This document shows positions 1 to 10,043 of a stretch of DNA of 64,000 nt, one piece after another (within the stretch, counting starts at the first letter, position 1; each line of letters opens with the position of its first letter). Source of the DNA: Bromus sterilis (Eukaryota; Streptophyta; Magnoliopsida; Poales; Poaceae); assembly GCA_950022295.1 (NCBI GenBank), contig OX465598.1, positions 168,968,001 to 169,032,000 on the forward strand, read 5' to 3'. The notes beneath the pieces are model-generated. The model had not been told where the DNA came from. It saw nothing but the letters and a program-made list of their open reading frames with translations, and made no database searches. Both the position numbers and the translations under genes were made by a program.

Positions 1-109
1 GTTATTTCTTTACCAAAATCACTTACCAATACCTTCTGCTCCTCGTTGGGTTCGACACTCTTATTTATCGAAAGCGCTACAAATGATCCCCTACAGTTGA
101 GGGACATCA
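1..109 (+). repeat. 3' end of the H1 5' LTR (cut by window start)
   Basis: The segment ends in CATCA followed by a 12-bp spacer and the primer site, the same arrangement as at the end of the complete LTR of element N (CATCA at 11661, then spacer and primer site). The upstream part of the LTR lies outside the window. Confidence 0.7.
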
Positions 110-121
110 AGTACTGTTTTC

Positions 122-140
122 TGGCGCCGTTGCCGAGGAG
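122..140 (+). other. Primer binding site of H1 (tRNA-Asp type)
   Basis: TGGCGCCGTTGCCGAGGAG matches, with one mismatch, the complement of the 3' end of plant tRNA-Asp, the primer used by Athila elements. It lies 12 bp after the LTR end. The equivalent site of element N at 11673 has the unmutated GGGGA. Confidence 0.8.
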
Positions 141-221
141 CGTAGCACTATTAGTAAGTGAAGCTGGTAAGGAAGTTTTTATATTCTGTTTTTATTTTTT
201 TCCGCTGTTGCTTTTGTCCTT

Positions 222-1436
222 ATGGACACCTCTACTCTTGGTTCGTTGTTTATGGGGAAACGCCCCACAACTGTGGTGGTCACTCCCAACCCTAATGAAA
301 TTGTGCCTTATAAGATACCGTTTGGTATTATCAACTATGTCTTATCTAATCGTTATGCAGGAGATAGACATCCAGGTGAACACTTGCTATATTTAACACA
401 ACTATGTTCATTATTTAAGCTTGCAGGTGTGTCGCTGGAATTCATCATGAAGAAATTATTCTCCATACCACTTATAGGTAAAGCTTCAGATTGGTATAAG
501 CTCCTTGATAACTCACAACTACTTAATTGGGAAGAGCTTATGTCTCTCTTTTATACAAAGTTTTACCCTCTTCATGAAATTCATCGAGACAGGAATTACA
601 TGTACAACTTTTGGTCTCGCGAGGGAGAGAGCATCGCTCAAGCTTGGGGAGACTTAAATCCCTAATGTTCAAATGTCCTAACCATGAACTCCCCAAAGAT
701 ATTATAATTACAAATTTTTATGCAAGGCTTTCTCGTCAGGATAAGGAGATGTTGGATGCCTCCTCTAGTGGGGTATTCCAAACAAGAAGCGTCGAAGAAG
801 ATTAGGATCTCATTGAGAGGATCCAGAAGAATACTGAAGACTGGGAAATCGATAAAGGTATTGAACCTGCTATAAATTATGAGCATGATTACATTGAGAG
901 CTATGTGAAAACTGATTATTTTAATACCTTTTTTTCTAAGATTGTTCTTGATTCCCAGCTTATGATTGATTTTTGTAAGAACTTTGCCTCTCACATTGAC
1001 TCTTCTAAGGAGGAGAAGGGTCAATATCATAAAACTTTTAAAGAGTTACCTATTGATATTCATGTTGTTGACCCAATTCTGCCTGCAATTTTTTATGAAA
1101 AGCCCCCTTTTCCCACAAGGATGAGGGAGCACTCTTTCGTGACAAGCATAGTAAATAAAAGTTGGAGAAGAACTGACGAACCTGAGGACCTGATCAAGGT
1201 CGATCCTCAAGTTGCGATGGTTAAAGATTTAGTTACTAATGATGTTTCATATTCCAAGATAAATTTTTGTGTTGTTTCAACTGACATTGTCACAGCCAAG
1301 AATAAGAGCCCAATTTCAGGTACACCAGTTATATCTGACAAAATAGGAGGTCACAACTATTATGGGATTTGCGATTTGGGGTCCAGTGCTAGCGCTATTC
1401 CTTATTCACTCTATCAGGAGATCATGGGTGAGATTT
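222..1436 (+). pseudogene. gag: H1 gag and N-terminal protease, broken
   Basis: The reading starts at ATG 222 in one frame and shifts near 650-660 into a second frame, which continues to 1436 with a TAG at 803-805. The early part, with a tryptophan-rich stretch around ASDWY and NWEELM, reads like the Athila gag core that packages element RNA. The end carries CDLGSSASAIP, an Athila-type aspartic protease active site (Asp-Leu-Gly). The protease is then cut by solo LTR X0 and resumes at about 5200. No CCHC knuckle is seen. At least one frameshift, one stop and the LTR insertion disable it. Confidence 0.8.
1432..1436. repeat. Target-site duplication GATTT of solo LTR X0
   Basis: GATTT directly precedes the LTR start TGTAACAG at 1437, and a second copy lies at 5195-5199 directly after the LTR end. 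The H1 protease reading resumes after it. Confidence 0.9.
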
Positions 1437-1905
1437 TGTAACAGCCCAAATTTCACAAAAATTAAAAAAATTGTTTTCGATGTGAATTGTTTGATTTTTT
1501 GATTTGTTTGCGGTGTTTGCATCCCCGATTTATCGATCCGCGATTATTTTTCCACCTCTTATCTCATACCGTACGAAGACCGACCCTTGCCACCCTGACA
1601 CTCGACCTTTGCGACACCGGGGTTCACCCGATCACCGTCGCGAAAACCGCACGAGACCAGCCGCAGCCAACGGAACGAAAAAACCCCGTTTAATAAGTAA
1701 ACGGGATATTTTTATAGCGCGCCGGAAAGTGTTCTTGGAACGGTTCCAGCGTGAGGTGAAGGCCGCCGGCTCGACGCGCTGATCGCGCAGTTCAAAGTTT
1801 TACCCGAATCGGAGGTCCTGCGGACCCCCGGCGGTGAGAAACGTGAGCACCGCGCGCGCGAGAGAAAAACCGAGGATGTTTTTGCAAACTGCCAGCAACC
1901 TGGGC

Positions 1906-1913
1906 TATATAAA
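1906..1913 (+). promoter_or_regulatory. TATA box of solo LTR X0
   Basis: TATATAAA sits about 470 bp into the LTR, followed by a short pyrimidine-rich region and GC-rich leader. The same TATA in the same context recurs in X1 (55911-55918) and X2 (63672-63679). The transcription start, probably about 30 bp downstream, is inferred. Confidence 0.65.
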
Positions 1914-4690
1914 GACCACCACACTCCCACCCATTTCTAGGGTTTCCCTAGCCACAAAATTGCAGCCACCCCCTTCACAAAACTCGGATCTGCCCAATTG
2001 CCCCCAAATTCCCGAAACCCTAGCTCTCCCACTGATCTGGACCGTCAGATCTGAGATCCAACGGTCCAGATATGGACAACCTCTCTCCTCTCTCTCTTCC
2101 TCTATCCTCTCCGCGCCGCCAGCCGTGGAAGCCGATCCCGCCGTGCTCGCTGGAGCGCGCCGACGGCAGCCCAAGCCGCCCCGGTGAGCCCCTCACCTCT
2201 CCGCACCTCTCTTCTCTCCTCTCATCTCCCCGCTCTGCCTCGCAGGTTCGCCGGAGCCCACCGGACTGCGCCGCCGCCATGGGAGGGCCTCCCAAGCTCG
2301 GCCGCCGCCTGCGACACCACGCCACCCCTGCCGCGGGAGCCCCTCCTCGAAGCCCCTCGTCGCCGCCGCTGGATCCGGTTCGCCGGAGCCCCGCTGCGCT
2401 TGCCGGCCGCCGGAGCTCGCCAGCCGCTGGCGCCGACGACCCCGTGCGGGATCGAGCACGAGCCGGCCGCCCGCTCGCTGCGTGGGCCAGCGTGGCACCC
2501 GCGGCCCAAGTCCCACCAGCGGCCCAGCAGCCAGGCCGGCCTGCCTCTCCAGCCAGCCCAGCCGGCCCCCTGTCTAGCCAGTGGGCCAAGGCCCACTTGG
2601 TGAGCAGCCAAGTTTTTTTTTCTTTTTTTATTTATTATTTTTCCTGCGAGTTGGGCCGGCCCATGAGACATATAGCCTTTTTTCTGTCTAAATATAGGGC
2701 AGATTTATTTATTTTTGCGATGCGATTATCTTTTACCTCGTAGCTCGGATCGCGATGCTTTAAACATGTAACTTGCTTAGAATTGTGTCTAGTTTTATAA
2801 AATGTTGCTTGTTGCCATGTTTGACTTTGTTTACGTGCTCTTTTACTGCTAATTACGTTGCATGCCACTGTAAATTGTTTATTTAATAACTTTTTAACCG
2901 TTGCTCTGATTAAAATGTTTCTTATATGTAACTTGACTAGAATTGCATGTAGATTGTGTTTATGCTGCTGTTGCCTGCTAATAAAAATAATAAAATATTG
3001 TTTAGGGCAAAACAGTACCAAACATTATAATTATCGTGGGGTCCGTAATAGTTGCCATGTGTAGGTTTACCCCCACTTAAAGTGTCTAGATTAGATAGTT
3101 TATTTATGCTTCACCTCTTGTCATGTTTGTGTGCTATGCCATGCTTGAGTGAGATGCCATGTTAATAATCTTTGCTCACCTTGTGTAGCTAAACAACTTG
3201 AACCGCCGTAAACGTGCGGTACCGTCGTGTGTGGCGAGTACTCCACTTAACCTGTTAGTAACCGCTCTCGACGGTAGGTGCGATTTCTCGTGTTGCCTTC
3301 TTGTTAATGCTTGCTCGTGTTTGCCTCGTAGTAATAGAGTGCTTTCTCGTTGAATGCTTTCAAGTGTTTACTTCTTGTGTGCTCCCGTGGATGCTCTCGG
3401 AGACGTTGCGAGTTTGCGTTCGGCTACACCTTCGGAATCCAACTTATCAACAGGCAAGGACTATACATTACTTATGATCCGTTCTATTTAAACCAGCGGT
3501 TTGCATGCTAGTCTAGGTTAGGTTCGATGTTTGATCCTACCACATGTTTACAGCCTCTTTCAAACCGATACAGCCATGTCCCCTCCCAGCAAACCTTGTA
3601 CTGCTATGTTACTATTGCTCGTTGCTCAGCCCCTGCTTAGTATGCATGCTTAGGATGCTACGATGTTACCCTATTACTCCTTGGTTTGGGATATCACATT
3701 ATTATTATTATTGTTGTTGATGATATGATTATTATAAATGTTGACTATACTCGACGAAGGATGGAAGGTCTAGGCTATCCCGCCCCGACGCTTTGTTCCA
3801 TTCGAGTCACCTAGGATCCGAGTTCCGGGTATTGGTTTTAAGACTGAGCGTGCCTAACCGCGTGTGGGATTTATGGGGTCCCCTTTTCTTACCTACCTAG
3901 CTTCAAACATTTCTAGAGGTGGCCCAAGCTGGTTTTACCATTTGAAAACCGTGTGTGTGACTGGTGAGCTCCCAGCAGATTTTCAAACAACTCGGGCCAG
4001 CGAAGACATGGTTTCTTTGTTGGTCCACACCTGGAAGCTAGGGGGCTGCCCACAACTGTTTGGGTAGCTAACCCGACCTCGTCCAGCCGGAAGAGTCCGA
4101 TCCGATAGCGCGGCCGACCTTTGGATTGGGTGTCGACTCCCCGAGGGCCACCCGGATTTGTGCGTTGTTAGTTAGAGGGACCTGTCTTTCCGGATCTCTT
4201 GGGACTAAATCATAAAATGGTTGCCTATCATGGGTAGCAACTGAGAGAGATGGGCGTGCGTGCGGAGCCTTGTAATGGGCAGTTGGTACACCCTTGCATG
4301 GTTAAATATTTTTGAGAAGCCGTGTCCACGGTTATGGACGACTTGAGACCTACTCCTTGTTCATAGACAACAACAACTGAGATAATATTAATATAACTTG
4401 ATCAACGTGTGTGTGCCTTGACCTCTTCTTCTTCGTCGGGATGCGAAGAGGAGGACAAGGATAGGATAGGTGTTATGCTTGCGTAAGTAGCTGATAGCAG
4501 ACTTGTTGGAGGCGATTCCTCATCGAATGCTTGGCTTCTTATCTTACTCTCTAGATCGTTAGCCACTTCATAAATGCTAGTGCGACAGCAAGCTCACCAC
4601 TTACCCCATCCTTACCGTAAACTACTAGTTGTCCTAGAATGACGAGTGATGAAGTCCTTGCTGGGTCAGTTGACCACTACAGTTGGATGT

Positions 4691-4708
4691 TGAGTACCTC
4701 TGTACTCA
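4691..4708 (+). other. TGAGTAC/GTACTCA hairpin in LTR X0
   Basis: TGAGTAC, loop CTCT, GTACTCA: a perfect 7-bp stem ending 26 nt before the acceptor-like AG at 4733-4734. The same stem with other loops is found in X1, X2, L2, L3 and C-right. Confidence 0.7.
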
Positions 4709-4734
4709 TGATACTACCCCCAAACTCTTTTCAG

Positions 4735-4796
4735 GGTTCTTGATCGACGACAGGTTTGGTGATCGATGTTTAACGTGGAGACTCGACGACGACTAG
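4735..4796 (+). other. Putative terminal mini-exon in LTR X0
   Basis: After CTCTTTTCAG the sequence is open for 19 codons (two leading bases, first full codon 4737-4739) and ends with TWRLDDD-type wording and TAG at 4794-4796; here the middle reads GDRCLTWRLDDD. The two X copies have the same frame, length and acidic end. Whether it is spliced or translated is not shown. Confidence 0.35.
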
Positions 4797-4906
4797 TTAG
4801 GAGGATCCCGGCGGAGGGCCTGGACCCGTGTGGTTATGGGATCGATGTTTTTCTCTTTGCCAGTAGGCTTTTGATTGTAGTCTATACACAGCCATGTATC
4901 TTCCGC

Positions 4907-5010
4907 TATTGTATTGTATTGTATTGTATTGTATTGTATTGTATTGTATTGTATTGTATTGTATTGTATTGTATTGTATTGTATTGTATTGTATTGTATT
5001 GTATTGTATT
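4907..5010. repeat. (TATTG)n microsatellite, about 21 units
   Basis: A 104-bp uninterrupted TATTG tract near the 3' end of solo LTR X0. The homologous position in X1 and X2 has only about two units (AATACAATACAT on the + strand). Confidence 0.97.
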
Positions 5011-5199
5011 TAAGGCAGTTGTATGCCGATTGTATGAGATGTTGTATCCTTGTATCTGTAATGTTGTGATATCATGTTGGAAATCTGGAGCATATGACTT
5101 CGTCATATGTCGCGGTGGGACTGATATGTGCTTTGTCCCCGGATCTGGATGGAAACATCTAGATCTGGAACAGTACCGCATATCGGGCCTTAAAGATTT

Positions 5200-7186
5200 C
5201 ACCCTGTAAACTTGAAGAAGTTGATATTACCATTTATTTAGCAAACAAAGAAACTATCTCTCCCATTGGAATTGTGAGAGATGTTGAAGTCCTATGTGGA
5301 AATGTAAAGTATCCTACCGAATTTCTTGTACTTGGTTCAGTGCAAGATAGTTTTTCCCTATTATCTTTGGTATACCTTTCCTCGGCACTTGTGGTGCTAT
5401 TATAGATTGTAGAAAAAGGTAAAGTTTCTGTTGAATTCGATGATGAGCCATATGAATTTAACTTTTCTAAATTTTCCAAGCAACCTCGTGGTACTGATTT
5501 ACTTAGGGATGATAAAATTATTGAAAATATTGCTTCTGTTGCTATTCCTCCTAATGAGCCTTTGCAGAAATATATAGAAGACCACGAGAGTGATATTCAT
5601 ATGTAGGACAGAAATGAGTTAGACGAAATATCACAAGACAAACTGCTATCCTGAAGCACAACCTTCCAGTTGAGCCTTTGGGGATCCTAGCAAAACCGAA
5701 AGAAGACCTGGTGTTTGACCTCAAACCATTGCCCGATACACTCAAGTATGCCTATTTAGATGAAAAGAAAATATATCATGTCATTATCAATGCTAACCTT
5801 TCAGGATTTGAAGAAGAGCAAGTATTGGGGACACTTCTCAGACACCGTGGTGCCTTGGGCTATACCCTTTATGACCTTAAGGGGATTAGTCCATCGATTT
5901 GCCAACACACTATCAATCTCGAGCCCGATGCTAAGCCAGTTGTTGATCATCAACGACGGCTGAACTCAAAGATGAAAGACGTGGTTAGGACGGAGATTCT
6001 CAAGCTTCTAGCCGCAGGTATCATCTATCCTATAGTTGATATTAGGTGGGTAAGTCCAGTTCATTGTGTTCCCAAGAAAGGAGGTATGACTGTTGTTCCT
6101 AATGATAAAAATGAACTAATACCTCAAAGAGTTGTTACTAGATATAGAATGTGTATTGATTACAGGAAGTTGAACAAGGAAACTAGGAAGGATCACTACC
6201 CCGCTGCCCTTTATTGATCAGATGCTAGAGAGGTTGTCTAAAAACACCCACTTTTGCTATCTTGATGGGTACTCTGGCTTCTCTCAAATTCATGTCAACA
6301 CTGTCGATCAAGAGAAGACCACTTTCACATGTCCCTATGGTACTTATGCTTACAGGCGCATGCATTTTGGTTTATGTAATGCACCTGCTACTTTTCAGAG
6401 ATGAATGTCTGCTATTTTTCATGGTTTCTGTGAGGAGATTGTGGAAGTCTTCATGGACGATTTCTCCGTCTATGGAACTTATTTTGACCACTGTCTCCAC
6501 AATCTTAATAAAGTTTTGCAGAGATGCGAGGACACAAACTTAGTTTTAAACTAGGAAAAATGCCACTTCATGGTTATAACGAAGGGATCGTGCTTGGTCA
6601 CAAGATTTCCGAGAGGTGAATTGAAGTGGACAAGGCGAAGATTGAAGCTATTGAAAGGATGCCCTATCCAAGGGACGTTAAAGGTATTCGTAGTTTCCTC
6701 GGTCATGCTGGTTTCTATAGAAGATTTATTCAAGACTTTTCTAAGACTTCGAGACCCCTCACTAATCTTCTCCAGAAGGATGTTCCTTTTGTATTTGATG
6801 AAGATTGTAAGGAGGCTTTCAAAGTTCTTAAGAAAGCTTTGATAACCGCTCCTATAGTACAACCACCTGACTGGAATTTGCCCTTTGAAATTATGTGTGA
6901 TGCTAGTGATTTTGCTGTTGGAGCTGTTTTAGGACAAAGGGTTGATAATTAATTGAATGTTATACATTATGCTAGCAAAACCCTTGATAGTGCTCAAAAG
7001 AATTATGCTACTACTGAGAAGGAATTCTTAGCAGTAGTGTTTGCTTGTGATAAGTTTAGACCCTATATTGTCGATTCTAAAGTTATTATTCATACTAACC
7101 ATGCTGCTCTTAAGTATCTTATGGCAGAGAAGGATGCCAAACCAAGACTCATCAGGTGGGTACTCCTTCTTCAAGAATTTGATTGA
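5200..7186 (+). pseudogene. pol: H1 protease C-terminus, RT and RNase H, broken
   Basis: The protease reading resumes directly after the GATTT copy. Several frames carry recognisable pol: 5678-6217 holds the RT N-terminus (CIDYRKLNKETRKDHYP), 6222-6404 the palm region (YLDGYSGFSQI, FGLCNAPATFQR), and around 6440-6470 the catalytic FMDDFSVYG is readable after an in-frame TGA at 6402-6404. From 6626 to 7186 the connection and RNase H domains (MCDASDFAVGAVLGQ, YATTEKEFLAVVFA) are in one frame with stops at 6950-6952 and 7184-7186. This would copy element RNA to DNA in a functional element; here multiple frameshifts and stops prevent it. Confidence 0.88.
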
Positions 7187-7219
7187 CAGATTGTTGATAG
7201 AAAAGGAGCAGACAATCCG

Positions 7220-8665
7220 GTGTCGGACAACCTTTCAAGGATGGAAGATATACCGCATGACCCCATCCCAGTCAACCACAGTTTTCCAGACGAACAACTT
7301 GCCGTTGTAATAGTACAATCTCTTTCTGATCCTTGGTTTGCAGATTATGCTAAATTTATCGTTGCAAAGTATTTGCCTCCAGGTTTAACATTTCAGCAAA
7401 GGAAGAAGTTCTTCCATGATTTGAGGCACTACTTTTGGGATGATCATCATCTTTTCAAAGAAGGTCCTGACGGGATCGTGAGAAGATGTATACCGGAACA
7501 TGAGCAGAAGGAAATTCTCAAGCAATGTCACGACAGTCCCAATGGAGGACATCACGCCGGCAAGAGGACCGCACATAAGGTTCTCCAATCAGGTTTTTAT
7601 TGGCCTACTCTCTTTAAAGATCTTAGAAATTATGTTTTATCTTGTGATAAGTGTCAGAGAGTTGGTAATATTAGTAGGATGAATGAGATGCCTGTGAATT
7701 ACTCACTAGTGATTGAGCCTTTTGATTGCTGGGGTTTTGATTTTATGGGTCCTTTTCCTCCTTCAAACAAGTACACTCACATTTTATTAGCTGTTGATTA
7801 TGTAACCAAGTCGGTTGAAGCAATCCCCACTAAGAGTGCTGATCACAAAACATCTTTGAAAATGCTCAAAGATGTAATTTTCCCTAGGTTCGGTGTACCT
7901 AGGTACCTCATGACTGATGGAGAATCACACTTCACGCATGGAGCTTTTAGAAAAGCTTTAGCCAAGTACGATGTCAATCATAGGATTGCTTCACCGTACC
8001 ATCCTCAAACTAGTGGGCAAGTTGAGCTCACCAATAGAGAGATCAAGTTGATCTTGCAAAAGAAAGTTAACAGTTCTAGGAAGGACTGGTCAAAGAAGTT
8101 AGGAGATGCTTTGTGGGCATATAGAACTGCTTACAAAAACCCCATGGGCATGTCTCCGTACAAGATGGTCTATGGCAAGGCTTGCCATTTGCCATTAGAA
8201 TTAGAACACAAAGCTTTTTGGGTTGTTAGAGAGCTTAATGCTGACCCAAGGTTAGCTAGTGAAAAGCGCCTCATGAACTTGACTTGTCTAGATGAGTGGA
8301 GAAGTGAAGCTGACAAGAGTGCTAAAATGTTTAAAGAAAAGGTAATGAAGTGGCATGATAGAAGGATTCTGAAACGTGAATTTAATGTTGGTGATAAAGT
8401 TTTGTTGTTCAGATCTCGTTTCAGGTTTTCTCCAGGTAAATTACTTTCCAGATGGGAAGGACCATTTCATATTGAAGAAGTTTACCAGTCAGGTGCAATC
8501 AAGATTAATAATTTTGATGGCACCAAACCTCAAGTTGTGAATGGGCAAAGACTCAAGCATTCCATGGCGGGAGATCACGTCGATGTTGATGTAAATATAA
8601 TACACACAACCACTCATGAGGAATATGTTGCAGCCCCGTTTCATACTCCAGCAGAAGCAGAATAA
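7220..8665 (+). CDS. pol: H1 integrase, open for 481 codons
   Basis: The frame is open from the stop at 7184-7186; the ATG at 7220 is only the first Met, since integrase is normally released from Pol. A zinc-binding HHCC domain is visible (His104 and/or His111-112, Cys142, Cys145). The catalytic D,D35E triad reads Asp174 in WGFDF, Asp233 in MTDGE and Glu269 in GQVEL. The C-terminus has the Athila-type HDRRILKREFNVGDKVLLF segment and no chromodomain. It would join element DNA to the chromosome. It is the only undamaged domain of H1 and lies in the same frame as the RNase H ORF. With no intact polyprotein upstream I treat it as a surviving relic. Confidence 0.85.
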   Translation: MSDNLSRMEDIPHDPIPVNHSFPDEQLAVVIVQSLSDPWFADYAKFIVAKYLPPGLTFQQRKKFFHDLRHYFWDDHHLFKEGPDGIVRRCIPEHEQKEILKQCHDSPNGGHHAGKRTAHKVLQSGFYWPTLFKDLRNYVLSCDKCQRVGNISRMNEMPVNYSLVIEPFDCWGFDFMGPFPPSNKYTHILLAVDYVTKSVEAIPTKSADHKTSLKMLKDVIFPRFGVPRYLMTDGESHFTHGAFRKALAKYDVNHRIASPYHPQTSGQVELTNREIKLILQKKVNSSRKDWSKKLGDALWAYRTAYKNPMGMSPYKMVYGKACHLPLELEHKAFWVVRELNADPRLASEKRLMNLTCLDEWRSEADKSAKMFKEKVMKWHDRRILKREFNVGDKVLLFRSRFRFSPGKLLSRWEGPFHIEEVYQSGAIKINNFDGTKPQVVNGQRLKHSMAGDHVDVDVNIIHTTTHEEYVAAPFHTPAEAE

Positions 8666-9004
8666 GAAAAGGTATGTATTACGGTAAGGAAACATCGCGA
8701 AACCGCCATAAAAGTTCCACATTACGAGTTTTTGCAAAATATAGAAAATTCAGAGCCTAATTGGAGCCGGAGATGAGCTCCAGGGGGCCCAGGCGCCCCC
8801 CTGGCGCGGCCTACCTCCTGGCCGGCCGGGTGGTCGCCTGGGCACCCCGGAGCCCGTCTCCGACTCCACTTTGGCTCGTTACCTTCCTATTATTGCAGAA
8901 ATTTTTGCTATATATTTTCCCGGATACTCCCGGCATTGTATCTCGCGATTTTGTGTGTTTTCTTTCCGAGCTGTTTCTGCCAGGACAAAAAGCTATTTTT
9001 AGAG
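8666..9004 (+). other. H1 spacer between pol and downstream ORF
   Basis: About 340 bp without a recognisable domain. A GC-rich stretch (8761-8860) is followed by a T-rich segment. A longer open frame through 8761-9093 has no motif and is probably incidental. Confidence 0.5.
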
Positions 9005-9403
9005 ATGTCTTCTTGTGGTTCGAGCGGAGAAGACTTCTTGGGGCGACGTCTACGCAAAGTCCAGCAGGATCTAAATCAACGGAAGCACATTGATTGGGCT
9101 ACAGAAAAAGAAATTGCTGCAAGACAAGCGGAGATGGAGCGCTCCGTGAGAGAGGAAGTCAAGATTATCACTGCCCAACAACAAGGAGGTCCAAGAAATC
9201 CCATCATGGTGGAATTTCTCCAACCTCAATATGATCTTTCTCTTAACCTTTCAGGGCCTCCCACTTCACTTGAAGATCAACGTACGATCTCCACAATCTT
9301 CGAGGCTTACCGCATCACCAACCAACTCTGTGAAGATTTCCGTGTCATAAAGTACAAGTGGGTGTTTTGGAATCAGAAAACCGAACCCTTCGCCGTGTCA
9401 TAA
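9005..9403 (+). CDS. H1 small ORF in env position, unknown function
   Basis: An open frame of 132 codons starts at ATG 9005, about 340 bp after pol. The N-terminal half is charged and probably helical (Arg, Glu, Gln rich, around ATEKEIAARQAEMERS). I see no signal peptide, membrane segment or known fold. Athila-type elements often carry an extra ORF here, sometimes called env-like, but nothing in this sequence supports an envelope function. An upstream in-frame ATG at 8936 would add a Cys/Phe-rich leader. It may be a fragment of a longer ORF. Confidence 0.4.
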   Translation: MSSCGSSGEDFLGRRLRKVQQDLNQRKHIDWATEKEIAARQAEMERSVREEVKIITAQQQGGPRNPIMVEFLQPQYDLSLNLSGPPTSLEDQRTISTIFEAYRITNQLCEDFRVIKYKWVFWNQKTEPFAVS

Positions 9404-10043
9404 GGGATCTGAAGAATCAACAACAACAAGAATGAGGAGTAAAACTCCTTGGGTAATGGCACCCCCTCAGCTTGTTCCAAGCTTGGGGGAGTGCCCGGTA
9501 TCTTTATCTTTATCTTAGTCTTTTAGAGTCAAGTAGAGTCGTATCATGTCTAGGGAAGTTATTATATGAAATAGGTGTTTGCATTAAGTTCTATCACTCC
9601 TTCTATGGAGAGTTTGTATCCGTGAGTGTGGAGTTGTCTATGTTGCAATATTAATGAGAAGTCTATTGGTTCCTTCGCTGCACCCGGTATTATTTTCATG
9701 CAATCGGCCTTACATGATGATTCTTATGGGGAGTATTGACCTTATATCAGGTATGGCTTTGAAAATCTTATTTAATTTTGGCAAACATAGCTTTGGTCTT
9801 GAAAACATGCATGTTTTCTCAAGTAGCGACTTAGCCAAAACCTTTGTGTTATCATGCTTGAAGTGTTATGTTGACAAGGAAGACAACTTGATGTGCCATG
9901 CTTACCTTAATGTTTATGCTTTATATGTATTGCATCTAAGTTAGCATCAACTGTCTGTTCTCTCAAAGCCTTTGCTAGCCAAACCCTTTGCCTAGCAGAT
10001 TTCTGCTGGTGCATCCATACCCTGAAACCATTACCTTCCATAT
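9404..10043 (+). other. H1 3' noncoding region, first part
   Basis: AT-rich noncoding sequence containing AAGCTTGGGGGAGTGCCC (about 9479-9496), a polypurine-tract-like motif that also occurs in variant form in element N. Short open frames here have no motif. The region ends at the CATAT duplication where element N is inserted and continues at 17446. Confidence 0.6.
10039..10043. repeat. Target-site duplication CATAT of element N
   Basis: CATAT lies directly before the LTR start TGATACG at 10044, with its partner at 17446-17450 directly after the 3' LTR end. Confidence 0.95.

Larger units (their letters stand above)
1437..5194 (+). mobile_element. X0: solo LTR of the long-LTR family X
   Basis: This 3758-bp LTR starts TGTAACAGCCC and ends GGGCCTTAAA, flanked by GATTT on both sides, with no internal region. 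The same LTR occurs inverted at 52778-56380 and 56984-64000 in element X. Reading along it: short U3, TATA box at 1906, GC-rich segment (about 2040-2600) with donor-like GGTGAGC at about 2182 and 2598, a long AT-rich stretch, the shared dyad block (4287-4339, inverted order), the TGAGTAC hairpin (4691-4708), an acceptor-like AG at 4734, a short open segment and a TATTG microsatellite. Its terminus is TTAAA where the X copies have TTACA. A solo LTR is the expected product of LTR-LTR recombination. Confidence 0.92.

Noticed and set aside
4900..5015. CRISPR-like array
   Set aside because: The repeats are a simple microsatellite with no spacers, and the genome is a plant.
4766..5209. Long ORFs across the TATTG repeat on both strands
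   Set aside because: A 5-bp repeat without stop codons opens frames by itself; outside it the frames have no motif.
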